This document shows positions 27,117-36,500 of a stretch of 64,000 nucleotides of DNA, piece after piece. Every line of letters starts with the position of its first letter. Within the stretch, counting starts at the first letter, position 1. A program made the translations under genes and the position numbers. Under the pieces are notes generated by a model. That model saw only the letters and a list, made by a program, of their open reading frames with translations, ran no database searches and was not told the origin of the DNA. Origin of the DNA: Acetatifactor sp. (GTDB taxonomy: Bacteria; Bacillota; Clostridia; Lachnospirales; Lachnospiraceae); assembly GCA_016290775.1 (NCBI GenBank), contig JAEEVF010000001.1, positions 828,573 through 892,572 on the forward strand, read 5' to 3'.

Positions 27117-29897
27117 TTATTTTGCATCGTACCAATTGTCACCTTCGTGGACGTCCACCACAAGCTCGACAGCCAGATCTGCTGCAGATTTCATGCAATC
27201 CTCAAGGATTTGCTTCGCCTTCTCGGCTTCATCTTTTCTGGCTTCGATGATGAGTTCATCGTGCACCTGAAGGATTAACTTCGACTTGAGGCCTGCGTCT
27301 TTCAAAGCCTTCCACACCTTCACCATCGCGATCTTGATGATATCGGCCGCCGTACCCTGGATCGGCGAATTCATGGCCACGCGCTCACCAAAGGCGCGCT
27401 GCATGCCATTCGAGGAGGAAAGCTCAGGGATGGGGCGCCTACGGCCAAACATGGTCACGCTGTAACCCTTGTCCTTCGCGCTTGAAACGCAGGCGTCGAG
27501 GAACACCTTGATGCCAGGATAGGTCGCAAAATACTGCTGAATGTAAACCGCCGCTTCCTTCGGCGTAATGCTCAGGTCCTGGCTGAGGCCAAAGGAACTG
27601 ATGCCGTATACGATGCCGAAGTTCACGGCCTTGGCGTTGCGCCTCTGCAGGGGCGTCACCTCATCAAACGGCACGTGAAACACCTTGGACGCCGTGATGC
27701 GGTGAATGTCTGCGTCCATATGATAGGCCTCAATCAACTGCGCATCATGCGACATATGTGCCAGAATGCGAAGCTCGATCTGCGAATAGTCCGCGTCGAG
27801 GAACACATGCTCCGGCGCGGGCACAAAGACCTTGCGTATCCTTCGGCCAAGTTCCATGCGCATCGGGATGTTCTGGAGATTGGGCTCCGTGGAACTGATG
27901 CGTCCCGTAGCCGTAATGGTCTGGTTAAAGCTGGTGTGGATCCTTCCATCGTCGGCAATGCAGGAGGCAAGCCCGTCCGCGTAGGTGGATTTCAGCTTCG
28001 TAAGGCCTCTGTATTCAAGTATTTCGCTCACGATCGGCACGTCGGGTGCGAGCTTTTCAAGAACGTCCGCGGCGGTGGAATATCCCGTCTTCGTCTTCTT
28101 GCCGCCCGGAAGCTTCATTTCTTCGAACAGGATCTCGCCGAGTTGCTTGGGAGACAGAATGTTGAACTCACGACCTGCTTTTTCATGGATCGAGTGCTCA
28201 AGCTCGGTGATGCGGCTCATCAGCGCTTCGCCATAAGCTTTCAGCTCCTCGCGCTTTGCGATCACGCCCTCGCGCTCCATGTCATATAAAACAAGGGACA
28301 GCGGCATCTCCACCTCCGTCATGAGGCGGTCCATGCCCTGATCCTTTAACTTTTGCTTCAGGATTGGCGCAACCTTTCGGGCGGCACAAGCGCAGCTGCA
28401 TAGGTACTCCTTTACCTTGTCCGCATCTTCTTTCATAGCCTGCGATGCGCTCTTCTTGCCAAAGGTCTCCACCTTGCCAGGGATCAGAACGTTCAAGTGC
28501 TCGGAAGCGATCGTGTCCATCTCATAATCGCTCTTTAAGGGATTTATAAGATAGGCCGCGATCAGGGTATCAAAATAGCGATCCGTGGAGGTTTGATCCA
28601 GGAAGGCATATTGGTGCTTGATGTCAAAGGTCGCGATGGAAAGCTTGCGGGAAATTTCTTGCAGGTAGGTGCGAAGGGAAGATTCGCTGGCAGTTGTTGC
28701 CCTGCTGTTTGCATTGTCCTTTTGCGATAGGTCGTTTCCGGCGCCTGCTTTTGCGTCGTTTCCGCTCTCCGTCTGCGGCATCCCATCCGTCGTCATGCCC
28801 ATGAAATCAAATAGGCTGAGCTGCTTGGGCTCTTCCTTTACTTGGGACGGTTCGAAGAAATATGCCGTCTTGTCGTCAGTCGACACCGCAATGGCAAGGA
28901 TCTTGCCATCTTCAAGAAGGGGCATAAAGCCAATCTCAGAAGAAGACTTCGCCAGAATGCCCTTTAACGCCTCCAAATCATCGAGGGTGACCAATTCCTC
29001 CCAAAGCTTCGCCTTGCCAGTTTGTGCGCCTTCTTCGAAGCGAGAAAGCATGTTGCGGAATTCCAGCTTCTTAAACAGCGCATATGCTTCTGGCGTATAA
29101 TATCCTTCCGCCTTGGCGGAATCATAATCCAGGGTCAGGTCACAGTCCGTCTTTATGGTGGCCAAAACCTTCGAGAGGTCTGCCAGATTGCGGTTCTCGG
29201 CAAGCGTCTCGCGGATGCTCTTCTTTTGAATCTCATCAAGATGGTTGTATATCTCGTCGATCGAGCCATAGGTCAGCATGAGGTCCGTGGCGGTCTTTTC
29301 ACCCACCTTGGGAACTCCAGGGATATTGTCGGCCGTATCGCCCATCAACGCTTTTAACTCAATGAACTGCGCAGGTGTCACCTGGAGCTTTGCTTTGACG
29401 TCAGCAGCATAATAATCTTCTATCTCCGTGCGTCCCATCTTGGTCTTGGGAATGCGGATCTTCACATGATCCGATGCAATCTGCAAAAGGTCGCGGTCGC
29501 CCGAAACCAGCGCAACTTCAAGGCCTGCATTTTCCGCCTTGCGGGCCAAAGTGCCAAGGACGTCATCCGCCTCGAAGCCTTCTTTTTCAAGGATTTCCAC
29601 ATGCATGGCACGCAGAACCTCCTTGATCAGCGGTACCTGCTCGCGAAGCTCATCCGGCATAGGCTTTCTCGTGCCCTTGTAGGCCTCGTAAAGCTGGTGG
29701 CGGAAGGTCTTTGCATGCACATCAAAAGCAACCGCCAGGTACTGCGGCTGCTCCTCTTCCAAAATTCGGAACATAATGTTCAGAAATCCGTAGACCGCAT
29801 TCGTATGCAGTCCCTCCGAGTTCGTCAGGTCCGGAAGGCCGTAGAATGCGCGATTTAATATGCTATGCCCATCAATGAGAACCAGTTTCTCGCTCAT
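27117..29897 (-). CDS. polA: DNA polymerase I
   Basis: The 926-residue protein has three parts. Residues 1 to about 290 form the 5'-3' exonuclease/flap nuclease (LIDGHSILNRAFYG, AYKGTRKPMP, FEADDVLG, LVSGDRDLLQ). Residues from about 310 to 560 are the 3'-5' exonuclease fold, but the usual catalytic DxE is missing (the aligned stretch reads IGFMPLLEDG), so proofreading is probably lost, as in Bacillus Pol I. The polymerase domain is intact: motif A DADYSQIELRILAH, motif B RRNAKAVNFGIVYG and motif C LQVHDELIIE. It also contains a low-complexity insert (Asn, Asp, Ala, Ser) near residue 385. AAGGGG precedes the start. Confidence 0.97.
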   Translation of the reverse strand: MSEKLVLIDGHSILNRAFYGLPDLTNSEGLHTNAVYGFLNIMFRILEEEQPQYLAVAFDVHAKTFRHQLYEAYKGTRKPMPDELREQVPLIKEVLRAMHVEILEKEGFEADDVLGTLARKAENAGLEVALVSGDRDLLQIASDHVKIRIPKTKMGRTEIEDYYAADVKAKLQVTPAQFIELKALMGDTADNIPGVPKVGEKTATDLMLTYGSIDEIYNHLDEIQKKSIRETLAENRNLADLSKVLATIKTDCDLTLDYDSAKAEGYYTPEAYALFKKLEFRNMLSRFEEGAQTGKAKLWEELVTLDDLEALKGILAKSSSEIGFMPLLEDGKILAIAVSTDDKTAYFFEPSQVKEEPKQLSLFDFMGMTTDGMPQTESGNDAKAGAGNDLSQKDNANSRATTASESSLRTYLQEISRKLSIATFDIKHQYAFLDQTSTDRYFDTLIAAYLINPLKSDYEMDTIASEHLNVLIPGKVETFGKKSASQAMKEDADKVKEYLCSCACAARKVAPILKQKLKDQGMDRLMTEVEMPLSLVLYDMEREGVIAKREELKAYGEALMSRITELEHSIHEKAGREFNILSPKQLGEILFEEMKLPGGKKTKTGYSTAADVLEKLAPDVPIVSEILEYRGLTKLKSTYADGLASCIADDGRIHTSFNQTITATGRISSTEPNLQNIPMRMELGRRIRKVFVPAPEHVFLDADYSQIELRILAHMSHDAQLIEAYHMDADIHRITASKVFHVPFDEVTPLQRRNAKAVNFGIVYGISSFGLSQDLSITPKEAAVYIQQYFATYPGIKVFLDACVSSAKDKGYSVTMFGRRRPIPELSSSNGMQRAFGERVAMNSPIQGTAADIIKIAMVKVWKALKDAGLKSKLILQVHDELIIEARKDEAEKAKQILEDCMKSAADLAVELVVDVHEGDNWYDAK

Positions 29898-29977
29898 GAA
29901 ATACCCCTTTAACTCTCTTCAAGCCACACGCACGCCATGCATGTGATGTATGCCTATGCACCTTTGAACCACAGTCT

Positions 29978-30301
29978 TCAGACCATCAGAAGCCAGATTG
30001 CGACGCCAGCGATCACGCCGACGGCAACCACTTCGATCCAAAAGCCCAGCTGGATCATGCCTTCATTGCGGCGGATCTTGCGTTTGGACTCATCCAAGCG
30101 ACGCCCCCACTCCTTGTGCAGATCAAAGGCTTCGCCGTTTTCAAGCTTTTGCAAACCGTCGGTCACAAGGAAATTGATCGTCATTTCCTCCTTGCAGTCC
30201 TCACAGCTTTGCATGTGCTCATAAAAGTCTTTGAGGGTCAAGTAGTCCAGCTTTTTCGCCACATAATCCGGAATCAGTTTTTCGAATTCCTTACATGTCA
30301 T
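29978..30301 (-). CDS. Zinc-finger (zf-HC2) single-pass membrane protein
   Basis: A 107-residue protein with an N-terminal zinc-binding anti-sigma-like motif: Cys3 and His29-x3-Cys33-x2-Cys36. A polar middle region follows, then one hydrophobic segment at about 84-106 that ends the protein. That is the design of anti-sigma factors of the ZAS group, where the zinc domain sits in the cytoplasm. No ECF sigma gene lies beside it, so a partner is not visible. GGAGG precedes the ATG. It is 25 bases downstream of the NYN gene and 80 bases upstream of polA. An anti-sigma role is only one possibility. Confidence 0.75.
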   Translation of the reverse strand: MTCKEFEKLIPDYVAKKLDYLTLKDFYEHMQSCEDCKEEMTINFLVTDGLQKLENGEAFDLHKEWGRRLDESKRKIRRNEGMIQLGFWIEVVAVGVIAGVAIWLLMV

Positions 30302-30326
30302 GCGTTATGCCTCCACAATACAACGC

Positions 30327-31307
30327 CTACGCCTCTGTTGTTTCTCCAGCGCTTTCAGCGCCGCCCGACTTGCCACTCTCGGACTTTATGCTTTCAGCGT
30401 TTGCAGTATGTGCCTTCTTTGTTGCTTTTGCAGTTGATTTCTTCTTTTTTGATGATTTCTTGCTTGCAGATCTTGTTGCAGATTGCTTTTGCTTCGAAGG
30501 TTGTTTTTCTGCCTGCTTCCCTGTTTGCTTGGCAGGTGCCTCCACCTTCTCCTCCACATGCTTTACATAAAGCATAGCGTTTTGGCTTGTCACTTCAAAC
30601 TCAGGTAGTGCCTTCACAAAATTGCTGAATTTGCTGTATTTTCCGTAGTTTCTTGCATCGAAATCGGAATAAAGACGCGTCAACATGCTAGCCAGCTTAC
30701 TCATCTGGATCTGGCCGTTTTCGTCTGAATTCTTGTCAATAATGTCCAGCATGCTCTTCTTGATCACGGAAAGCTTGGTGATAGGCGTAGGAACACTTTC
30801 CTGCTCCGTAGCGCTTGTTGCTCCGCCCGTTTTTGCAAGACGCTTTTCTTCTTCATCCGAGATGGAGTTCTTTAGCAGAATGTCCAGTACTTTAAATTCA
30901 TCACAGGACTTGACAAAGGGTGCCGGTGTCTTGGACTCGCCCATACCGATCACAAACTTACCAGCCTCGCGAAGACGCATTGCAAGACGCGTAAAATCAC
31001 TGTCCGAGGACGCAAGAATAAAGCCATCGACATGATCTGCATAAAGAATGTCCATCGCATCAATGATCATCGCGCTGTCCGAAGCGTTCTTGCCGTAGGT
31101 GTAGCTATATTGCTGGATTGGCGTCAGCGATGCATCTAGCATCACGCTCTTCCAACTGTTCTTTCCAGAACTTGTCCAATCACCGTAAATCCTGCGAACA
31201 CTCACGGTCCCATAGTTCTTGGCCTCATTCAGCATTATATTCACGTAAATTGGAGAAATATTATCCGCATCAATGAGTAACGCTAACTTGCGATCTTCTA
31301 CATCCAT
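30327..31307 (-). CDS. NYN-LOTUS protein with lysine/alanine-rich tail
   Basis: The 326-residue protein has three parts. Residues 1 to about 150 form a NYN/LabA-like PIN-fold domain with its acidic residues in ALLIDADNISPIYV, RRIYGDW, ASDSAMIIDAMDILY and LASSDSDFTRL; such domains are often RNases. Residues about 175-245 look like an OST-HTH/LOTUS RNA-binding domain (KSMLDIIDKNSDENGQIQMSK and the GKYSKFSNFVKAL segment). The last 75 residues are rich in Lys, Ala and Ser, like a histone H1 tail. The frame is open 31 codons upstream, but the ATG at 31305-31307 has GAGGAG. A role in RNA cleavage or silencing is inferred. It has its own promoter. Confidence 0.85.
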   Translation of the reverse strand: MDVEDRKLALLIDADNISPIYVNIMLNEAKNYGTVSVRRIYGDWTSSGKNSWKSVMLDASLTPIQQYSYTYGKNASDSAMIIDAMDILYADHVDGFILASSDSDFTRLAMRLREAGKFVIGMGESKTPAPFVKSCDEFKVLDILLKNSISDEEEKRLAKTGGATSATEQESVPTPITKLSVIKKSMLDIIDKNSDENGQIQMSKLASMLTRLYSDFDARNYGKYSKFSNFVKALPEFEVTSQNAMLYVKHVEEKVEAPAKQTGKQAEKQPSKQKQSATRSASKKSSKKKKSTAKATKKAHTANAESIKSESGKSGGAESAGETTEA

Positions 31308-31366
31308 AAAAAACTCCTCGTCTCCATAAAACCAACATGAAATCACGCGGCAAAATATGCGTTCAT

Positions 31367-31382
31367 ATACAAATACTTGTAT
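31367..31382. promoter_or_regulatory. Inverted repeat in the NYN gene leader
   Basis: ATACAA and TTGTAT arms separated by four bases lie about 20 bases downstream of the predicted start of transcription. This could be an operator; the arms are short. Confidence 0.3.
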
Positions 31383-31409
31383 AAAAAGCCACATAAACAT
31401 ACCAATTCT

Positions 31410-31438
31410 AGTATATATGGAAACGAGAAAATATTCAA
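31410..31438 (-). promoter_or_regulatory. Promoter of the NYN-LOTUS gene
   Basis: Minus-strand TTGAAT (31433-31438), a 17-base spacer and TATACT (31410-31415) lie about 100 bases ahead of the start codon, just past the terminator of the upstream gene. Confidence 0.8.
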
Positions 31439-31468
31439 TGTTTTTTGAAGATTTTGGGGAAATGATAC

Positions 31469-31499
31469 AAAGAAAAGCGGGTGTCCATTGGACACCCGC
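31469..31499 (-). terminator. Intrinsic terminator of the SHOCT-array gene
   Basis: A 10-bp GC-rich stem (GCGGGTGTCC, 31477-31486 with 31490-31499) and the U-rich run TTTTCTTT stand 20 bases past the stop codon. Confidence 0.9.
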
Positions 31500-31518
31500 C
31501 TGTGATAACTTATTTGGT

Positions 31519-33159
31519 TTACAGGGAACCCATCAGCTTTCCCTTGTGAGTATTGAACTCTGCCTCGGTAAGCATGCCAGCCTTCTGGAGATCCATCAGG
31601 TTGGTTACGCGCTTCTTGAACTCGTCCATGCCAGTGTAAGGTGCGAAGATTGCATCGATGCACTTCTTCTTCTGTGCCTGATACTCAGCTTCGGTCTCAA
31701 GACCCATCTTAGGCAGCGCCACATATACGGAAATTCTGGTAACGAAATCCGGGATGCTGTCGATCTTGGAGAGCAGGCCTTTCTTCTTGGATTCGAAATC
31801 CTCAGCAGTGAGCCAGCCGCCATCCTTCAGTGCCACAAGATTCTGGCCGATTTCCTGAACGTCTGAAGGACCAGTGATTTCTTTCATCATGACTGCATCG
31901 ATAACAGGGGTCTGCTTCTTGCGAAGGTCTGCCTCGGAAATGATGCGCTCTTGAGAAAGAAGCGGCCACTTGTTCATTCTGTCTACCATGCCAGTCAGAG
32001 CCTGACCAGGCTTTACGTCGATCATGTTGAACAATGCGGTCATCATCTGCTTGTGCTCGTTCTGGGAGATCATCTGGCAATCTACCAAAACAGGGAGCTT
32101 ACGAAGCTTTGCGATGAACACTTCAGGGCTGTCTTCCAAGGTAATTGCAACGTCGTTAACCATTACCTGCTTGTACTTGTTGTACTCATCAGAAGTAAGG
32201 ATACCGCCGGCTTCCATGCAGACAAGCTTCTGGATGTTTCTGCGATACTCTGCAGGATCCGTAACGTTTACGTCACAGCATTCCTTGATGATGTCATTGC
32301 AGTTATTCTCAAATTCCTTCTCGGAAAGCAGTCCACAATCTACAAGAACGATGAGCTTCTGGATCTTCTCGTTGAAGTCAGTCAGATCATTGTACTCACA
32401 AACGATCTCAAACTTCTTGGTGTAGTACTCCTTCTCGCCAAGAACGCCACAATCACGAAGAACGTTCAGCTTGTCAACGCGCTCGTTGTACTCCTCAACG
32501 GACATCTTGCCCTTCGGTGCGGGTGCAGGAGCCGGTGCAGGTGCCGGAGCGGGTTCGGGCTTCGGTGCAGGTGCCGGAGCAGGCGCGGGCTTTGGAGTGG
32601 GCGCGGGTGCCGGCGTAGGCTTGGGAGCAGGTGCAGGTGCAGGCGTAGGTGCCGGAGCAGGTGCGGGTTTAGGAGCATTCGCATTGCGAAGCTCTGCCAC
32701 TGACTTAGCCTGACCCTTTTCCTCTGCGGACTGCTCTTGCTGTTGCTGCGTCTGTGCAAGATCGCCAACACGAGCATTGTATGCTGCCACCTTCGGAGCC
32801 TCATCTACAAATCCGCCGTCTGCGCGAAGCTTCTTCAGAAGCTTTGCTGCCAGATCCATATCCTTCAGCTGAGGGAATACCAACTGAACCTTCTTTGAGC
32901 CATACAGATTGTCCAGACTCGTATTGATCGCAAGCGCAGGCTCTCCGGAATACTCGGTTTCGAAAATGCTGCTGATCTTGCCGATGCTTACTTCAAATTC
33001 ATCACTGTAACCGTTCTTACCTTCGGTGTTACAGATATATCCCTTACCGGATATTTTGTTGTTCTCCACTTTAAGGAACATGGCGGCGTCATTGTTCCTA
33101 CTTAAGATGCTCCTTAAATTACCGCCTGATTTACAAGTGAAAACTTGTGCCCCTTCCAT
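31519..33159 (-). CDS. Protein with about eight tandem SHOCT-like modules
   Basis: The 546-residue protein has three regions. Residues 1-120 are a globular, beta-rich domain (GGNLRSILSRNN, EVSIGKISSIFETEY) that I do not recognise; it could be PH-like. Residues 160-216 are a Pro-Ala linker with repeated AP/TP/KP. Residues 219-546 are about eight modules of roughly 41 residues, each reading hydrophobic-x-Leu then D-x-G-hydrophobic-L-T/S-x-x-E-F/Y, for example LVDCGLLSEKEF, MEAGGILTSDEY, LKDGGWLTAEDF and LQKAGMLTEAEF. This is the SHOCT (short C-terminal domain) pattern, which is normally a single copy at a protein's end. There is no signal peptide. It has its own promoter and terminator. A scaffold function is plausible; none is known. 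Confidence 0.8.
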   Translation of the reverse strand: MEGAQVFTCKSGGNLRSILSRNNDAAMFLKVENNKISGKGYICNTEGKNGYSDEFEVSIGKISSIFETEYSGEPALAINTSLDNLYGSKKVQLVFPQLKDMDLAAKLLKKLRADGGFVDEAPKVAAYNARVGDLAQTQQQQEQSAEEKGQAKSVAELRNANAPKPAPAPAPTPAPAPAPKPTPAPAPTPKPAPAPAPAPKPEPAPAPAPAPAPAPKGKMSVEEYNERVDKLNVLRDCGVLGEKEYYTKKFEIVCEYNDLTDFNEKIQKLIVLVDCGLLSEKEFENNCNDIIKECCDVNVTDPAEYRRNIQKLVCMEAGGILTSDEYNKYKQVMVNDVAITLEDSPEVFIAKLRKLPVLVDCQMISQNEHKQMMTALFNMIDVKPGQALTGMVDRMNKWPLLSQERIISEADLRKKQTPVIDAVMMKEITGPSDVQEIGQNLVALKDGGWLTAEDFESKKKGLLSKIDSIPDFVTRISVYVALPKMGLETEAEYQAQKKKCIDAIFAPYTGMDEFKKRVTNLMDLQKAGMLTEAEFNTHKGKLMGSL

Positions 33160-33278
33160 AAAAGTGACCTCCTTCCAAGTACTTCATTAGCCCCCACTGA
33201 GTCGCATAATGACAAAAATACCCGCAATCCAAGTTGGATGACGGCTATATGAAATGCTATGTCGTGTTTGATAATACT

Positions 33279-33307
33279 ATAATAACAAGGTGTAGCCGAT
33301 TTTTCAA
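33279..33307 (-). promoter_or_regulatory. Promoter of the SHOCT-array gene
   Basis: Minus-strand TTGAAA (33302-33307), a 17-base spacer and TATTAT (33279-33284) leave a leader of about 110 bases before a perfect AAGGAGGT ribosome site. Confidence 0.8.
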
Positions 33308-33441
33308 GGGCTTTTTTTCATTTCGTCGAACAAATTGTTTGAAAAATTCTCAAATTCATGCAAAATCTACAAAAACTAAGGAAAAGCCTGTTGAAATACG
33401 GATCTCGCAACAAAAATTGCGCCTCTCGTCTTGCAATATAA

Positions 33442-33465
33442 GGGGCTCGGCGCTGGCCGAGCCCC
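33442..33465 (-). terminator. Hairpin terminating the pilus locus transcript
   Basis: A 10-bp stem, GGGGCTCGGC, with a four-base loop lies 35 bases past the stop of the giant secreted gene. It is followed by TTATATTG, so the U-tract is poor but the stem is very stable. Confidence 0.75.
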
Positions 33466-33500
33466 AAAAGTTTTAGAAATATTGATTTTGTGCCGTAAGA

Positions 33501-36500
33501 TTAGTCGAGTCTGAAGAGAGGTTGTGAGCTGAATTCCACCTTAGTTATAGCCCTATCGTCTGATGTTGTTCTGGTATTGGTCGACTCAAACCTAATTGTG
33601 GTCCTTCCCTCATCCAAGAAGCTCAACTTATATCTCACATAATACTCTTCGCCTACCGTCAGCTTGTAATCACCGTGTAACTTCTCTACTTCGGTTGAAC
33701 CCGGTGATTTTGCATCTTCAAGTGATGCATAGATCATCATTTCTTCATCGTCGTCATCAAACATTGCCTTCGTGAAGATTTCGGTACATCCGTTATTATC
33801 CATTGCTTTGAACTTCACGTATGCATAAGTCGAATCAGAGAAATCACCTTCGCTGAGAAGCACTTCCGTTCCAGCATATGAACCATCTTCGTTATACAGG
33901 TAGTCTACGGGAAGGGTAATGTTGTAAATTCTCTCAGGTGAAAGATTAGTGAGATTTGCCTCCGTGCTGGTCACCTGAATAAAAGGTAGACCATACTTCG
34001 GGCGATATGCAGCAACCAGAGTATTTACAAACAACTTTCGTTCTTCGCCGTTTGCAACAGCTGAATGTCCCACGCCTGAATAGAAAATGTTGCCCTTACT
34101 AAAAATGTAGTAGTTGTTTGCAGCATCCTGAGGAACTGCGCTGTACATCAAGGCTATGTATCTTGAATTATTATTAGCGGTTTCTCTCTTTTTGTATCCA
34201 GAATTAACACGAGAATCATTAGCCAGGGAAGACATTGCAGGATCTTGTAATGTATACCATACCGTAAGATCCGCATCCTCCATATTCAGCTGCCACCACT
34301 GGCCGTGCGTTTCACCAACGACGAAATCTATGTTGATCGTATAAGGATACTGGGTAATCTGTCCTTCGTTTACTCTGGTAACCACCTGTGATAAAGTATT
34401 ACCATAATAAGGACTGTTCGTACCACCTGCGCTGTTACCGGAATAAAGCGGCTTGTTGTCTTTCGGATTCAAAACCATGTACTTGTTCTGGATGCGTCCG
34501 TTTTTACCATCGTTATTGCCTGCGCATGAGTAACAGATCGTGTTGTATAGCGAAAAGCCCTGAAGGCCATCTTTCGTTGATCCAATATAACCTGCGTCAT
34601 ATCTAACATTATTGTTAATGTAATTTGATATGTCATTCTTTAGTCCAGAACGGAAATAGCCATTATCACTAGACAAATAATTGCTGTACTGCATATAACG
34701 ATTCATACCCATGAGCTCGCGCATCATCGTATTTGCAGTATATCCATATCTTCTCGACTCAATTTCCTTCCAAGGCGAATTCACATTGATGCTGGTCCAA
34801 CCAAGGTTGAATACTTTATTGTTAGGATTCGTGTAGGAAGACGTCGTGTCATGGGTAAACAGAATGCTACATCCCTTTGCGGCAAAGTAGTAAAGATACT
34901 CTGCGTTACCATAAGTATTGATCATGTCGGTAAAACCATAGGCATCATCAAAACCAACCACGATCATGTTGAAGTCGCCAAGAGTATAGTAATCATTCGC
35001 AGCATCACCCGTCACTGTTATCAGCTCGGATGCATACGGGTTTGTAGTGGCATTGTAATCTCTGAAAGCCAAAGGCGTTGACTCTATCTCATGCAACACA
35101 TCCTTATTCGGGTTTGAAGTGGCATCGTTCGTGATATTGATCGGACTGCCCATGTCAAATTTAAAGGTATTGTGGTTGTCGTATGATTTCTTGAACACTT
35201 GCATGAACTGACGCCAAGTCATCTTTACCACGGTGATGTCAAAGTCTTTGACATCAGAGTATAGTGTCTGCCAATTCCCGTTAGATCTCGTTGTACTTCT
35301 TTTTCCGTTCAATGCGTTGTTGGAAAGATCTACCAGAGTATAAGGGTTTTCTTTGTTTGACGCTGCAACGTTATTCTCATTCTTGTTACCCGTGTTATGC
35401 GTAGGGATAATCTGTAATGCGACGATCTTCTGCACTGCTCTGTCCGGAGAAACGGCTTCTCCATGTTCGCTAGTTTGTGCTTTGACTGCCGAACATCCTT
35501 CCAACGAGTATCTCTTGTAAATATTATCCCTGCTTACAACTTCAATACGCCACTGAACAAAACCAACCCATTTGTCAGGCATTTTAACACTGATCGTGCT
35601 ATCAGTTTCGGTTATCGGAACCATTCTAGGCGTAATGACTTCGTTCTTCTCATCATTCGTCCAATCTTCGGTAAATACGCTATCCTTGTTTCTGTCAACG
35701 AAAACTCGGTAAGCATAATCCGTCTTGTTGGGAACTACTACATGGAACGAAAGCACAGGCTGTCCATCAGATTCTGCAAGATATCTTGCATTAACATCTG
35801 CAACCGCACTATCATATACCTTAGGACCGGAAAGAATCTGAGCCCTGCCTTTCAAGCGATTACTTACCATTCTGTCAATCTTATCCAGCATATCCTTGGT
35901 ATAATAACTGTACTCAACGCCCGGCTTTTCGGGGTCATAATTATCAAGGAACTGCTTCATTACGCATTGTGAAGACTGATCAACATAAGGATGATCCATG
36001 CTTCCATTCTTATATAGCGTATCAGCAATTACAATCGCATACTCAGCTTTAAGGAATTCAACTAGTTTAGCCTGCTTTTTATAGGTCAGATCGTTGCCCG
36101 CCTGTCTTGTAACACTACCTGACGTTCCAAGGAAAGCAGCCTCATTTGTCCAATACCCATCATCATCTCTTTTACTGGTATTTATTCTTAACGTGTCACC
36201 AATATGGAAATAAACCAGGCCATCCATACTGTTGTCAACGAAATCTGTACGGTTCGCGCCTGCAGTGGCACCGTCAACACCAAGAACATCACGATACTCA
36301 ATAACAGGAGTCTCTACTTCTTTTCCTTGACCAGCGGTGTATCCCCATTCACCATATTCTGTTCGCGTTCCGCCCCACCAGCCGTTTGATACCTGTCTCG
36401 AGTCTTTTCTTCCAGCCTTTCTCCTCCCATCATCAAAATAACCGTCAGCATTCTCAACATACCACGTACCCTTGTTTTGCCCAGTGTTGGGTTTCCATAC

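Larger units (their letters stand above)
33160..33500. other. Intergenic region between SHOCT-array gene and pilus locus
   Basis: This 341-base gap holds the promoter of the SHOCT-array gene (33279-33307) and the hairpin ending the pilus transcript (33442-33465). I see no further gene in it. Confidence 0.7.

Noticed and set aside
32520..32690. Regular short repeats on the DNA level suggestive of a CRISPR or minisatellite
   Set aside because: They encode the Pro-Ala linker of the SHOCT-array protein in frame, with no spacer-repeat pattern.
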